Below, piece by piece: positions 42,222 through 53,406 of a stretch of 64,000 nucleotides of DNA. Both the position numbers and the translations under genes were made by a program. Origin of the DNA: Clostridiales bacterium. GTDB lineage: Bacteria > Bacillota > Clostridia > Oscillospirales > CAG-382. The stretch is taken from assembly GCA_004553575.1 (NCBI GenBank), contig SFLA01000002.1, forward strand, positions 10,724-74,723, read 5' to 3'. Below the pieces are notes generated by a model. The model made no database searches and was not told where the DNA came from. It saw only the letters and a list, made by a program, of their open reading frames with translations. Positions within the stretch are counted from its first letter, which is position 1; each line of letters begins with the position of its first letter.

Positions 42222-42509
42222 TCACTTCCTTTTGTAAACGCGGCCGTACCGCTCCGCAAGCTGTTCTATCGTTTTGTCTTTTCCCTTTTCGGTAACGCAG
42301 ACGACTACGACCTTTCCGCGCAGAGTGCCGGATTCGATTTTTCGTAGCGCGTCCTCCTCGGTTTCGTCCTCGAATGGGATATAAAGATAGGTTCCGGACC
42401 GTTCTTCCGGCCGGAAAAGCAGTCTTAAACCGTGAGTAATCGCCCCGACCATTCCTACACAGGCGAGAAATGCCGTAAAAACTTCTGCCGCGATACGCAT
42501 ATATTTCAC
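42222..42509 (-). CDS. Small membrane-anchored protein, unknown
   Basis: 95 residues. One N-terminal membrane helix (IAAEVFTAFLACVGMVGAIT) is followed by a soluble domain of about 60 residues with alternating strand and helix character (RGKVVVVCVTEKGKDKTIEQL). GGGAGGTG precedes ATG 42509. It ends eight bases before recD2 and probably starts that transcription unit. I do not recognise a family. The soluble part has a small alpha/beta look, but that is impression only. Confidence 0.68.
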   Translation of the reverse strand: MKYMRIAAEVFTAFLACVGMVGAITHGLRLLFRPEERSGTYLYIPFEDETEEDALRKIESGTLRGKVVVVCVTEKGKDKTIEQLAERYGRVYKRK

Positions 42510-42578
42510 CTCCCATTATAAATTATACGCGGGTATATTTCAAGTGGTAAACAAAATGCGCGCGCACGTTTTTTATGC

Positions 42579-42607
42579 TTTACTTTTCCTTCGCTCCGTG
42601 TTAAAAT
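42579..42607 (+). promoter_or_regulatory. Promoter of the YqeG gene train
   Basis: TTTACT (42579-42584), a 17-bp spacer and TAAAAT (42602-42607) stand 28 bp before ATG 42636. Confidence 0.55.
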
Positions 42608-42635
42608 AAACTGAGTATTTGTATGAGGCACATCA

Positions 42636-43169
42636 ATGAAAAAATATTCCCTTATTCCTGACCGTATGTTCGACAGCATATACGATATAACCCCGGATCT
42701 GCTGAAGGACGAAAAGGTTGAAACGGTTATATTCGATATAGACAACACCATTGCTCCGTACAGTATCGACGAGCCGACCGAGCAGATGAGCCGCTATCTG
42801 TTTTCCCTTCGTGACAGCGGTATTTCGGTGGCGCTCGCTTCGAATAATCACAGCGGACGGATCGATCTGTTTAACCGGAAGCTCGGCTTCTTTGCGGTTA
42901 AGAACGCAAAGAAGCCGTCGCGCCGTGCAGTCAGAATGTGTATCGATCGCTTCGGCGGATCGCCGGATACGACAATCGTAATCGGAGATCAGCTTTTTAC
43001 CGATTGTCTTTGCGCTCACAGGGCGGGAGTGCGCGCATTTATTGTCGAGCCGATAGCGCGCAAGGAGGAAAATATGTTTATGAGATTCAAGCGCTGGCTC
43101 GAAAAGCCGCATAAAGCGGTTTTCAGAAGGAGGAACAAAAATGGCGGCATTGTTCGGACCGGGCGGTAA
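42636..43169 (+). CDS. yqeG: YqeG family HAD-IIIA phosphatase
   Basis: 177 residues. HAD motif I is FDIDNTIAPY (nucleophile and acid/base Asp), motif II VALASNNHSGR, the lysine in AKKPSRRAV and motif IV IVIGDQLFTDCLCAHRAG. The YqeG group is widespread in Firmicutes; in Bacillus it sits with the ribosome GTPase YqeH. Here it stands at the head of a different train. The last 29 bases overlap the next gene, whose AAGGAGG site lies inside this frame. The natural substrate is unknown. Confidence 0.92.
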   Translation: MKKYSLIPDRMFDSIYDITPDLLKDEKVETVIFDIDNTIAPYSIDEPTEQMSRYLFSLRDSGISVALASNNHSGRIDLFNRKLGFFAVKNAKKPSRRAVRMCIDRFGGSPDTTIVIGDQLFTDCLCAHRAGVRAFIVEPIARKEENMFMRFKRWLEKPHKAVFRRRNKNGGIVRTGR

Positions 43170-43995
43170 CTGCGAGCTGTTCGCACGAAGCGGCGCCAGG
43201 AGCACGCTTCAGGCCCCCGCGTTTGTAGCCGGAATGGGGCTTGACGCATACGAATACGAGGCGGGACGCGGTATAAACGCTTCGCCGGATACTCTTGCGG
43301 CAATAGGCGCCGAGGCGCGGCGATGCGGGATAAAAATGTCCTTCCATACGCCGTACTTCATATCACTTTCGTCGGTTGAACCGGAAAAACGTGCAAAGAG
43401 CGTCGGATATATTACCGACAGCGCCGCCGCTTCCGCATTGCTCGGAGCGGAGGTAATGGTCGTGCACTGCGGCTCCTGCGCGTCCGTTCCGCGTGACACG
43501 GCGATGGGCTATTCGGCAGAGACACTGCTTGCCGCCGCCGAGCAGCTCGGTAAGCTCGGACTGGGAGTAAAGCTCGGTATCGAGACAATGGGCAAGGAAA
43601 ACCAGCTCGGTACGCTGGAAGAAGTGGTAACGCTGTGCGGGCTTTCGCCCATGTTTGTTCCGGTGGTGGATTTCGGGCATCTTAACGCGCGCACTCTGGG
43701 CGGAATTAAAACCGCAGACGATTACATGCGCATATTCGATACTATCGCCTCGCGTCTCGGCAGCGAATATATAGATACGCTGCACTGCCATTTTTCCAGA
43801 ATCGAATACACGGCTAAGGGCGAAAAACGTCATCTTACCTTTGCGGATACCGAATTCGGTCCCGATCCGCTTCCGCTTATGAGCGTGATAGCCCGTCTCG
43901 GCATTTCGCCGACAATCATCTGCGAGTCTGCGGGCACCCAGTCGGCGGATTCGCTTACAATGAAGAATGCATATGAGAAAGCGAAAAACGGCTAA
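43141..43995 (+). CDS. TIM-barrel AP-endonuclease-2/xylose-isomerase-like protein (endonuclease IV type)
   Basis: 284 residues. MSFHTPYFISLSS, VMVVHCGSCAS, LGIETMGKENQLGT, VPVVDFGHLNARTLGG and HCHFSRIEYTAKGEKRH follow the order of zinc ligands (His, His, Glu, Asp-His, His) in endonuclease IV. It may incise abasic DNA, though the sequence lacks the full Nfo signatures and could be a sugar-phosphate isomerase-like relative. AAGGAGG precedes ATG 43141 within the yqeG reading frame. It overlaps the next gene by 29 bases. Confidence 0.78.
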   Translation: MAALFGPGGNCELFARSGARSTLQAPAFVAGMGLDAYEYEAGRGINASPDTLAAIGAEARRCGIKMSFHTPYFISLSSVEPEKRAKSVGYITDSAAASALLGAEVMVVHCGSCASVPRDTAMGYSAETLLAAAEQLGKLGLGVKLGIETMGKENQLGTLEEVVTLCGLSPMFVPVVDFGHLNARTLGGIKTADDYMRIFDTIASRLGSEYIDTLHCHFSRIEYTAKGEKRHLTFADTEFGPDPLPLMSVIARLGISPTIICESAGTQSADSLTMKNAYEKAKNG

Positions 43996-44657
43996 GATAA
44001 TTCTTATTTCCGCCGCAGCTGCGGCTGTTCTGTGCGTCGTATTGCTTACGGTATGCAACGCGGTCGTTATCCGTTCGTCAAGCGACGGGGTCATAGATGC
44101 TTCCGAAGCCGGCAGATACGATGCCATTCTCGTCTTCGGCTGTAAGGTCGGAGCGGACGGCACTCCGTCGGCGCTTCTGCGCGACAGGGTGGATTGCGCA
44201 TGTGCGCTCTACTTTGCCGGAGTTTCAGACCGGATATTGATGAGCGGTCATGCCGATACATCCGGATACGACGAGGTTACCGCCATGAAGAAGCGCGCCG
44301 TCGAATCGGGAGTTCCGGAGGAGTGCATATACACCGACCCTATGGGGTACACCACATACGATTCGGTGCTCCGCGCAAGGGAAGTGTTCGGCTTTGATAC
44401 CGTTATTGCCGTAACGCAGGAATTCCACATATACCGCGCCGTTTATCTCGCAAGGGCAGTCGGTATGGAGGCGGAGGGCGTTGCCGCACCGGAAAACGGT
44501 CATATTCCGGCTTATTCCACGGTTTACATCCGCGAGCCGCTCGCAAGGGTAAAGGCCGTGTACTGCGCCTTATTCCTTCCCGATTCCCGTTCGGACGGCG
44601 GGGAGGGTTCGCTTGGCGTTAATAACACAAGTATTAATGAAAACGGGGAACATTCAC

Positions 44658-44671
<14 letters not shown>
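43967..44671 (+). CDS. SanA/YdcF (DUF218) family membrane protein
   Basis: 234 residues. An N-terminal membrane helix (IILISAAAAAVLCVVLLTV) is followed by the DUF218 domain: YDAILVFGCKVGADGTPS, ILMSGHADTSGYDE, ESGVPEECIYTDPMGYTTYDS (in parts) and TQEFHIYRAVYLAR. Proteins of the SanA/ElyC group act at the envelope and are linked to peptidoglycan or undecaprenyl metabolism in E. coli. ATG 43967 overlaps the upstream gene by 29 bases; ATG 43973 is equally likely. The end overlaps prmA by 14 bases. Confidence 0.85.
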
Positions 44672-47599
<2,928 letters not shown>

Positions 47600-47602
47600 A
47601 AA

Positions 47603-48973
47603 ATGAAGAATCCTATACCGGTATACGGCAATTACGACGTAGTGGTTTGCGGCGGAGGAACCGCCGGCGCATTTGCGGCGATCGCGGCGGCGGATCAGGG
47701 TATGAGCGTGCTGGTTATCGAGCAGTTCGGATCGCTCGGCGGTACCGCCACCAACGGTCTGGTCACGCCGGTAATGCACACCCACATAAACGGCAACCCG
47801 CAGTGCTCGTATATCTTCGACAGGCTTGTTGCACGCCAGAAGAAGTACGGCGGCTGCAACGACGCCGGAAATATGTTCGATCCGCTGGTGCTCGAAGTCG
47901 CTCTCGAGGAGCTTTGCGTCGAATCCGGAGCGAAGCTGCTGTATCACACTTTCGTGTCGGATGCAGTAGTGGAAAACGGAGCCGTTACCGCGGTAAAGAT
48001 AGTCAATAAGGGCGGCGAGCAGCTTGTAACCGGCAAAGTGTTTATAGATTGCACCGGCGACGGCGACGTATCGGTGCTTGCGGGAGCCGGATATACAAAA
48101 GGTAACCCCGAAACGGGAGTATGCCAGCCGATGTCTCTGCGCTACCTGCTCGGCGGCGTTGATATCCGCAAGGTCGGCGAATTTTTCGAATCCGAGACTG
48201 CCCGTACCGGAGCAAAAGGCGCAAGCTACGACCGCAGGGAAGAATCGGTTTACGCCGCCGTTACCGCAAACGGCGAGTGGGCGCTTACCGACTGCTTCCG
48301 CCGTGCGATAGCCGCCGGAGATCTCGAGCCCGAGGACGAGATGTATTGGCAGGTGTTCATGATACCGGGCAGAGCGGACGGACTCGCCTTCAACTGCCCC
48401 GAATTCTTCGATCATATCGACGGCACCAATCCGGACGACCTTACATATTCGCAGATAAGGGGTAAAAAGGCGATACTCCGCCAGCTCGCTTTCTACAAGA
48501 AGTACATGAAGGGCTTTGAAAACGCCTATGTCGCCGAGATAGCGTCGATGGTCGGAATCCGCGAAAGCCGGAATATCGACTGCGAGTATGTGCTTACCGC
48601 GCGTGACCTGCTTTCACAGCGCAAGTTCGGCGATTGCGTATGCCAGTCGAATTATCCCATTGACATACACGGAAAATCGCTTCATTTTTCGCTTGACGGT
48701 ATAGAGAAGGATGAGTCGCGTCCCTGGTACGATATACCTTACCGTTCGCTCGTGGTCGCGGGGATCGACAATCTGCTGGTCGCCGGAAGATGTCTCGGCG
48801 CAGAATTCCTCGTGCAGTCCTCTCTCCGTGTTCAGCATTCCTGCCGTGCCACCGGCGAGGCTTGCGGTATTGCGGCGGCGCTTGCCGTGCGCGGCGGCGT
48901 TCCCTCCCGCGAGATTGACGGAGCCGAAGTCCGCAAGATAATGGTCGATAAAGGCGCCGTGTTCGCAGAATAA
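47603..48973 (+). CDS. FAD-dependent oxidoreductase (FAD_oxidored type)
   Basis: 456 residues. The dinucleotide-binding motif VVVCGGGTAGAFAAIAAA at the N-terminus, VLVIEQFGSLGGTATNGLV, the IDCTGDGDVSVLAGA motif and the late FAD segment LLVAGRCLGAEFLVQSSLRV-type sequence are the pattern of the FAD-dependent oxidoreductase family found in polysaccharide-degrading and xenobiotic-reducing anaerobes. The substrate is unknown. A GGAG site lies upstream of ATG 47603. It is only three bases from the ligA stop and ends with a bidirectional terminator. Confidence 0.88.
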   Translation: MKNPIPVYGNYDVVVCGGGTAGAFAAIAAADQGMSVLVIEQFGSLGGTATNGLVTPVMHTHINGNPQCSYIFDRLVARQKKYGGCNDAGNMFDPLVLEVALEELCVESGAKLLYHTFVSDAVVENGAVTAVKIVNKGGEQLVTGKVFIDCTGDGDVSVLAGAGYTKGNPETGVCQPMSLRYLLGGVDIRKVGEFFESETARTGAKGASYDRREESVYAAVTANGEWALTDCFRRAIAAGDLEPEDEMYWQVFMIPGRADGLAFNCPEFFDHIDGTNPDDLTYSQIRGKKAILRQLAFYKKYMKGFENAYVAEIASMVGIRESRNIDCEYVLTARDLLSQRKFGDCVCQSNYPIDIHGKSLHFSLDGIEKDESRPWYDIPYRSLVVAGIDNLLVAGRCLGAEFLVQSSLRVQHSCRATGEACGIAAALAVRGGVPSREIDGAEVRKIMVDKGAVFAE

Positions 48974-48992
48974 CGCTGCAGACGAATGAATA

Positions 48993-49024
48993 AAGGCTCT
49001 CACGGAATAAACCGTGGGAGCCTT
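48993..49024. terminator. Bidirectional terminator
   Basis: AAGGCTCTCACGG pairs with CCGTGGGAGCCTT (one wobble) around AATAAA. CGTTTAT follows on the plus strand and TATTCATTC on the minus strand, serving the oxidoreductase and ybaK. Confidence 0.78.
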
Positions 49025-49036
49025 CGTTTATCAGAT

Positions 49037-49516
49037 TTACGCGGTAATGCCGTGAAGCGTAAGCGGAACCGCCTTTGCGAGGTCTTCCGGGCTGAGCTCT
49101 ATCTGAAGCCCGATTCTTCCGCCGGATACGAATATCGTATCTTTTCCTTCTGCCGACGAATCCAGAACCGTAGCAAACCGCTTTTTCATACCCACCGGAG
49201 AACAGCCGCCGTGGATATACCCCGTAAGCGGGAGCAGCTCGCGCGATTTTATCATTGCAACCGATTTCTCGCCGACCGCCCTCGCCGCCTTTTTAAGGTC
49301 AAGCTCCGCACATACCGGCACAATAAAAACGTAGTACACGCCCGAGGACGCACGGGTAACGAGCGTCTTGAACACCCTTTCGGGGTCCTCGCCGAGTACG
49401 CTCGCAACGTCCGCTCCGGAGACAGCTCCGGTATCGGTGTAATTACGGCAGACATAACTTATTCCGGCCTTGTCGAGCATGCGCATGGCGTTGGTCTTTT
49501 CAGCGGCTTTACCCAT
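49037..49516 (-). CDS. ybaK: YbaK/EbsC family Cys-tRNA(Pro) deacylase
   Basis: 159 residues. The fold is recognised by RVFKTLVTRASSGVYYVFIV, LDLKKAARAVGEKSVAMI, TGYIHGGCSPVGMKKRF and the FVSGGRIGLQIELSPEDL segment (each typical of YbaK). It hydrolyses Cys-tRNA(Pro) mischarged by prolyl-tRNA synthetase. It overlaps the upstream lipoprotein gene by eight bases and ends the nadE transcription unit. Confidence 0.94.
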   Translation of the reverse strand: MGKAAEKTNAMRMLDKAGISYVCRNYTDTGAVSGADVASVLGEDPERVFKTLVTRASSGVYYVFIVPVCAELDLKKAARAVGEKSVAMIKSRELLPLTGYIHGGCSPVGMKKRFATVLDSSAEGKDTIFVSGGRIGLQIELSPEDLAKAVPLTLHGITA

Positions 49517-49871
49517 CGCTTTCGCCGCTCCTTTTTAAGGATACCCCGCCGATATACAGCAGGTCGCCCTTAACCGTGAATTCGTTTGTTCCGAGCAGCG
49601 CGAAGGTATCTTCGGTTATCCCGCGCAGTGCGGCGGAATAATCGTCGGTCGAAACGGTAAGCAGCTTTCCGCTTACCGAGTACTCTATTTGGAATTCCAG
49701 CCCGAGCACGGTAAGCGTTCCGCAGCCCGTATCCCCGAATTCAATCGCCATGTCGCCGCCTTCGTCGCTCCAGCGCGTCCCCGCAAGCGGGTTCCCGGAA
49801 CTGTTTTTGCAGGAGCACAGCGACAGCGCGAGCATAAAAGCCACCGACAGCAGAGCCAGTTTATTTTTCAT
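49509..49871 (-). CDS. Small lipoprotein, unknown
   Basis: 120 residues with a lipoprotein signal (lipobox SLCSC, Cys21). The mature part starts NPLAGTRWSDEGGDMAIEF, which resembles the opening of META/lipocalin-like domains that measure a short beta-barrel, and alternates strands to the end. The start overlaps nadE by 11 bases and the end overlaps ybaK by eight, so all three are translated together. Function unknown. A similar small lipoprotein layout (LAGTxW opening) is common in gut Clostridia. Confidence 0.75.
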   Translation of the reverse strand: MKNKLALLSVAFMLALSLCSCKNSSGNPLAGTRWSDEGGDMAIEFGDTGCGTLTVLGLEFQIEYSVSGKLLTVSTDDYSAALRGITEDTFALLGTNEFTVKGDLLYIGGVSLKRSGESDG

Positions 49872-50589
49872 ATACGTGAGGGCCGGAGCGCTTGTGCTCG
49901 CTCATTGCGTGGCGGCGCTCGATTATCGGTTTAGCGCTCTCGGAGGTCTCTCCGGTAAGCAGCAGCGAGTCGATTTCCGCGTAGGTTACGCCCATCTCTC
50001 CCTCGTCGGTCTGTCCGTCGAACAGCCCCGCCGACGGAGCCTTGGTTATGATATGCTCGGGCGCGCCGAGGTATCTCAGGAATTCGTATATCTCGGTTAC
50101 CGTAAGGTCGGATATCGGGTTAAGATCGTAGGCGCCGTCGCCCCATTTGGTGAAATATCCCATATACCCCTCGCTCCGGTTTCCGGTTCCTGCCACGAGG
50201 TATCCCTTGGATTGCGCTACCGCATAAAGCACAGTCATACGCAGACGCGGATTAATGTTTGTGCCCGCAGGATCGGTCACCTTAAGCGATTTTTCTATTG
50301 CGGCGCAAAGCGCGTCCTTTGTGTCCGAAAGATCGACCGTTATGCATTCTATTCCGAATTTCTCTGCGGCACGAAGCGCGTCGTCGCGGTCGCTTCCGTA
50401 GTTCTGCCTGCTGTGGCAGGGCATTATAACTCCGATAACATTGTCGGTTGCCCTTTTGCAGATAGCAGATACAAGAGTGCAGTCCTTGCCTCCGCTGTTG
50501 CCGTATACGATTCCCTTTGCTCCGGAATCGCGCAGTATGCCGCGCACCCAATCGGCGCGTGCTTCAATCTCTTTTTCGTAATCACGCAT
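49861..50589 (-). CDS. nadE: NAD synthetase, ammonia-dependent type
   Basis: 242 residues. The ATP pyrophosphatase loop is YGNSGGKDCTLVSA; AGTGNRSEGYMGYFTKWGDG and LNPISDLTVTEIYEFLRYLG are the NaAD-binding region of NadE. It makes NAD from deamido-NAD, ATP and ammonia; the glutaminase domain of the larger form is absent. GAGGTG precedes ATG 50589 and a TTGACA promoter lies upstream. First gene of a three-gene unit with the lipoprotein and ybaK. Confidence 0.93.
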   Translation of the reverse strand: MRDYEKEIEARADWVRGILRDSGAKGIVYGNSGGKDCTLVSAICKRATDNVIGVIMPCHSRQNYGSDRDDALRAAEKFGIECITVDLSDTKDALCAAIEKSLKVTDPAGTNINPRLRMTVLYAVAQSKGYLVAGTGNRSEGYMGYFTKWGDGAYDLNPISDLTVTEIYEFLRYLGAPEHIITKAPSAGLFDGQTDEGEMGVTYAEIDSLLLTGETSESAKPIIERRHAMSEHKRSGPHVYEK

Positions 50590-50611
50590 TTTGTTGTTTC
50601 ACCTCATCGGT

Positions 50612-50640
50612 ATTATGCGATAGTTGCCTTAAAATGTCAA
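50612..50640 (-). promoter_or_regulatory. Promoter of the nadE unit
   Basis: On the minus strand TTGACA (50640-50635), a 17-bp spacer and CATAAT (50617-50612) stand 23 bp before the ATG. Confidence 0.72.
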
Positions 50641-50681
50641 TAAGCATTGTTGAAAAACGGTTATTTTTTTGCTTTACGGTC

Positions 50682-50711
50682 TTTACAACGTGTTTACGGG
50701 GGTGATATAAT
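50682..50711 (+). promoter_or_regulatory. Promoter upstream of the small peptide and sirtuin genes
   Basis: TTTACA (50682-50687), an 18-bp spacer and TATAAT (50706-50711), with a second overlapping TATAAT at 50711-50716. Confidence 0.6.
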
Positions 50712-50738
50712 ATAATGCTGTGAAAGGATGTGCCGTTT

Positions 50739-50828
50739 ATGGATGTTAAAAGATTTGTAGCTTTGCTTCTGGTCGCATTAATGGTGCTTTCCACGGCGTT
50801 CATCGTTCTATATTTCATTGCAGGGTAA
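50739..50828 (+). CDS. 29-residue single-helix membrane peptide
   Basis: An ATG at 50739 with GAAAGGA nine bases upstream opens a 29-codon frame: a short basic start (MDVKRF) and one long hydrophobic helix (VALLLVALMVLSTAFIVLYF) ending IAG. It lies 28 bases after a TATAAT box and ends six bases before the sirtuin ATG, so it is translated as the first cistron of that transcript. No family is recognised. Promoter, ribosome site and a clean membrane helix make it more than a chance frame, but its shortness leaves doubt. Confidence 0.55.
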   Translation: MDVKRFVALLLVALMVLSTAFIVLYFIAG

Positions 50829-50834
50829 TAGAAT

Positions 50835-51536
50835 ATGAATACCCGTCTTGCAGAGATTATTGAGGATTCGTCGCGCATCGTCTTTTTCGGCGGCGCCGGC
50901 GTTTCGACCGAAAGCGGTATACCCGATTTCAGAGGGGCGGAGGGACTGTATTCGCTCGTTCCGGAGGAGATTATCAGTCACTCGTATTTTTTCGCTCATA
51001 CCGACCGTTTTTTCGAATTTTACAAATCAAAGCTGTGCTATCCCGATGCTCTGCCGAATCCCGCGCATATTGCAATCGCGGGGCTCGAGGCCGCCGGGAA
51101 GCTGACCGCGGTTATAACCCAGAATATCGACGGTCTGCATCAGGCGGCGGGCAGCAAAACCGTGTACGAGCTTCACGGTTCGGTACACCGCAACACCTGC
51201 CTTGCCTGCGGAAGAAAATACGGTCTGGATTATATTCTTGCATCGGACGGAGTGCCGCACTGCTCCTGCGGCGGGCTGATAAAGCCCGACGTCGTGCTTT
51301 ACGGAGAGCAGCTTGACGGCGGAGTTATAAACGCCTCGGTAAGGGCTATTTCGCATTGCGATACGCTTATAGTCGGAGGCACCTCGCTTGCCGTATATCC
51401 TGCGGCGGGACTTATAAATTATTTCTGCGGCAAGCATCTGGTTCTTATCAACAAGACGCCGACCGCCGCCGACGGTATGGCGGATCTCGTTATCCGCGAT
51501 CCGATCGGCGAGATGCTCGGAGGCATCGGGACGTAA
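50835..51536 (+). CDS. cobB: NAD-dependent protein deacylase, sirtuin family
   Basis: 233 residues. The NAD-binding segment GAGVSTESGIPDFRGAEGLY, TQNIDGLHQAAGS, the catalytic His in ELHGSVHRNTC, the zinc cysteines (CLACGRKY and HCSCGG) and KPDVVLYGEQL are all in order. It removes acyl groups from lysines using NAD; nadE lies just across the divergent promoter region, which may be coincidence. The ATG follows the small peptide gene by six bases. Confidence 0.95.
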   Translation: MNTRLAEIIEDSSRIVFFGGAGVSTESGIPDFRGAEGLYSLVPEEIISHSYFFAHTDRFFEFYKSKLCYPDALPNPAHIAIAGLEAAGKLTAVITQNIDGLHQAAGSKTVYELHGSVHRNTCLACGRKYGLDYILASDGVPHCSCGGLIKPDVVLYGEQLDGGVINASVRAISHCDTLIVGGTSLAVYPAAGLINYFCGKHLVLINKTPTAADGMADLVIRDPIGEMLGGIGT

Positions 51537-51561
51537 ACCTTTTTTGGGGGGAGTCCCGTAT

Positions 51562-52611
51562 ATGAAAAAAACCGTTGCGGTAGTATTCGGAGGCGAATCC
51601 GGCGAGCATTCCGTGTCCTGTGTTACCGGCGCGTGGGTCGCCGACCGGCTGGAGGAATGCGGCTATAACGTCGTGCGTGTGGGGATAACCGTGCAGGGCG
51701 GCTGGTTTCTGTATTCCGGCGGGTCGGAGGAGATGCGCTCCGGCGCCTGGGAGCTCGACGGCAGCAGACTGTTCCCGGCGGTAATATCACCGTCGCGCGG
51801 TGACGGCGGACTGCTTGTCGGCGGAAAGCCAATGCGTATAGACGCGGTGTTTCCCGCCGTTCACGGCAGATACGGGGAAGACGGTACTCTTCAGGGCCTG
51901 CTTGAGCTTTCCGGTATACCGTTTGTGGGCTGCGGAACCTTTTCGTCGGCAGTGTGTATGGACAAAATCGCCGCAAAGCTGATATGCGCATCGGCGGGGA
52001 TACCGGTGCTGCCGCATAGAGAATACCGCGCCGGCGGAGTTTCGCCCGAGCACGCCGCAGATGAATGCGAGTCCGCGTTCGGATATCCGGTGTTTGTAAA
52101 GCCCGCACGCTCGGGATCGTCTTTAGGTATAACCCGCGCAGTGTGCCGCGAGGAGCTGATATCCGGTTTTGAAGCCGCGTTCGGCGTGGACGACAAACTG
52201 CTGGCGGAGCCCGCGCTTGCTTCCCCGCGTGAGATCGAGACGGCAATTCTCGACTGCGGAGAGCTTACCGTTTCCGAATGCGGCGAGATAAGCAGCGGAT
52301 CGGTGTTTTACGATTACGACGCCAAATATGTTAACGGAGATTCCGTCTGTACGGTACCCGCCGTGCTTGCACCGGGATTATCCGATACGCTTCGTGCCGC
52401 GGCGGCTTCCGCGTTCACCTCGCTCGGATGCAGGGGAATGGCGCGGGTCGACTTCTTTGTCTGCGGCGATAAATGGTATTTCAACGAAATCAACACGATA
52501 CCCGGGCTCACGCCGATAAGCATGTACCCGAAACTTATGGAGGAAAGCGGTATTTCCGGCGCGCAGCTTGTCCGGCTGCTCACAGAAAGTGCCTGCAGAA
52601 ATTCAAGATGA
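51562..52611 (+). CDS. ddl: D-alanine--D-alanine ligase
   Basis: 349 residues from ATG 51562, with GGGGGGAG upstream; an earlier ATG-like frame start has no site. ATP-grasp features: VVFGGESGEHSVS, PAVHGRYGEDGTLQG, the KPARSGSSLGI loop, FYDYDAKY in the omega loop, and RVDFFVCGDKWYFNEINTIPG-type metal site (RVDFF and NEINTIPG). The Tyr-Lys in the omega loop fits D-Ala-D-Ala rather than D-Ala-D-Lac synthesis. It supplies peptidoglycan precursor and overlaps murI by four bases, another cell-wall gene. Confidence 0.94.
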   Translation: MKKTVAVVFGGESGEHSVSCVTGAWVADRLEECGYNVVRVGITVQGGWFLYSGGSEEMRSGAWELDGSRLFPAVISPSRGDGGLLVGGKPMRIDAVFPAVHGRYGEDGTLQGLLELSGIPFVGCGTFSSAVCMDKIAAKLICASAGIPVLPHREYRAGGVSPEHAADECESAFGYPVFVKPARSGSSLGITRAVCREELISGFEAAFGVDDKLLAEPALASPREIETAILDCGELTVSECGEISSGSVFYDYDAKYVNGDSVCTVPAVLAPGLSDTLRAAAASAFTSLGCRGMARVDFFVCGDKWYFNEINTIPGLTPISMYPKLMEESGISGAQLVRLLTESACRNSR

Positions 52612-53402
52612 TCGGAATATTCGATTCCGGACTGGGCGGACTGACCGCCGTAAACGAGCTTAAAGCGGCTCTTCCGGACGAAAACTTCATATACTTCGGC
52701 GATACCGCGCGTATACCGTACGGTACCCGCAGCGTGGATACGATCCGTTCCTACGCCCTGCAGGACTGTCGGTTTCTTGTGTCAAAGGGAGTCGACGCGA
52801 TACTCGTCGCCTGCGGCACGGTAAGCACCAACGCGCTTGATACCCTGCGAGCCGCCTTTGACCTGCCCATAGTAGGGGTGGTGGAGGGCGCGGCGAAGAA
52901 GGCGGCGGAGATTGCCTCGCGGGGACGCGGAAGGGTGCTGGTGCTCGGTACTCCCGCGACGGTTCGCAGCGGCGCGTTCGGGAAAGCGGTGCGTGACCAC
53001 GGCTGCGAAGACGTCCGCAGCGTCGCCTGTCCTATGTTCGTTCCGCTGGCGGAAAACGGCTACACCTCTTTGAGCGATATTGCCGCGGTGGAGATAGCCC
53101 GGGAATACCTCGAGCCTTACCGCGCTTACGCTCCGGATGCGGTCATACTCGGCTGCACCCATTATCCGCTGCTGGGAGATATTATCGGCAGTTTTCTGCC
53201 CGGAAGCGTTCTCGTCAGCTCGGGAGCCGAGGCTGTCGCGGAGCTTAAAGAAACACTTACACGCAGCCGTCTTCTGTTCGGGGGCGGCGGAAAGGGAAGA
53301 TATTTTGTATCCGACGGAGTTGACTGTTTTGCCGAAAACGCCCGCAGGTTCCTCTGCACCGATGTTGACGACGTTACGGTTACGGATATAAACAGCTATT
53401 AA
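52608..53402 (+). CDS. murI: Glutamate racemase
   Basis: 264 residues from ATG 52608, overlapping ddl (ATGA). IGIFDSGLGGLTAVNEL with its catalytic Asp, YFGDTARIPYG, the first catalytic Cys in ILVACGTVSTNAL and the second in ILGCTHYPLL are in order. It makes D-glutamate for peptidoglycan. Around the first cysteine the usual A-C-N-T reads A-C-G-T, a substitution worth noting although the cysteine itself is kept. Confidence 0.93.
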   Translation: MIGIFDSGLGGLTAVNELKAALPDENFIYFGDTARIPYGTRSVDTIRSYALQDCRFLVSKGVDAILVACGTVSTNALDTLRAAFDLPIVGVVEGAAKKAAEIASRGRGRVLVLGTPATVRSGAFGKAVRDHGCEDVRSVACPMFVPLAENGYTSLSDIAAVEIAREYLEPYRAYAPDAVILGCTHYPLLGDIIGSFLPGSVLVSSGAEAVAELKETLTRSRLLFGGGGKGRYFVSDGVDCFAENARRFLCTDVDDVTVTDINSY

Positions 53403-53406
53403 TAAA

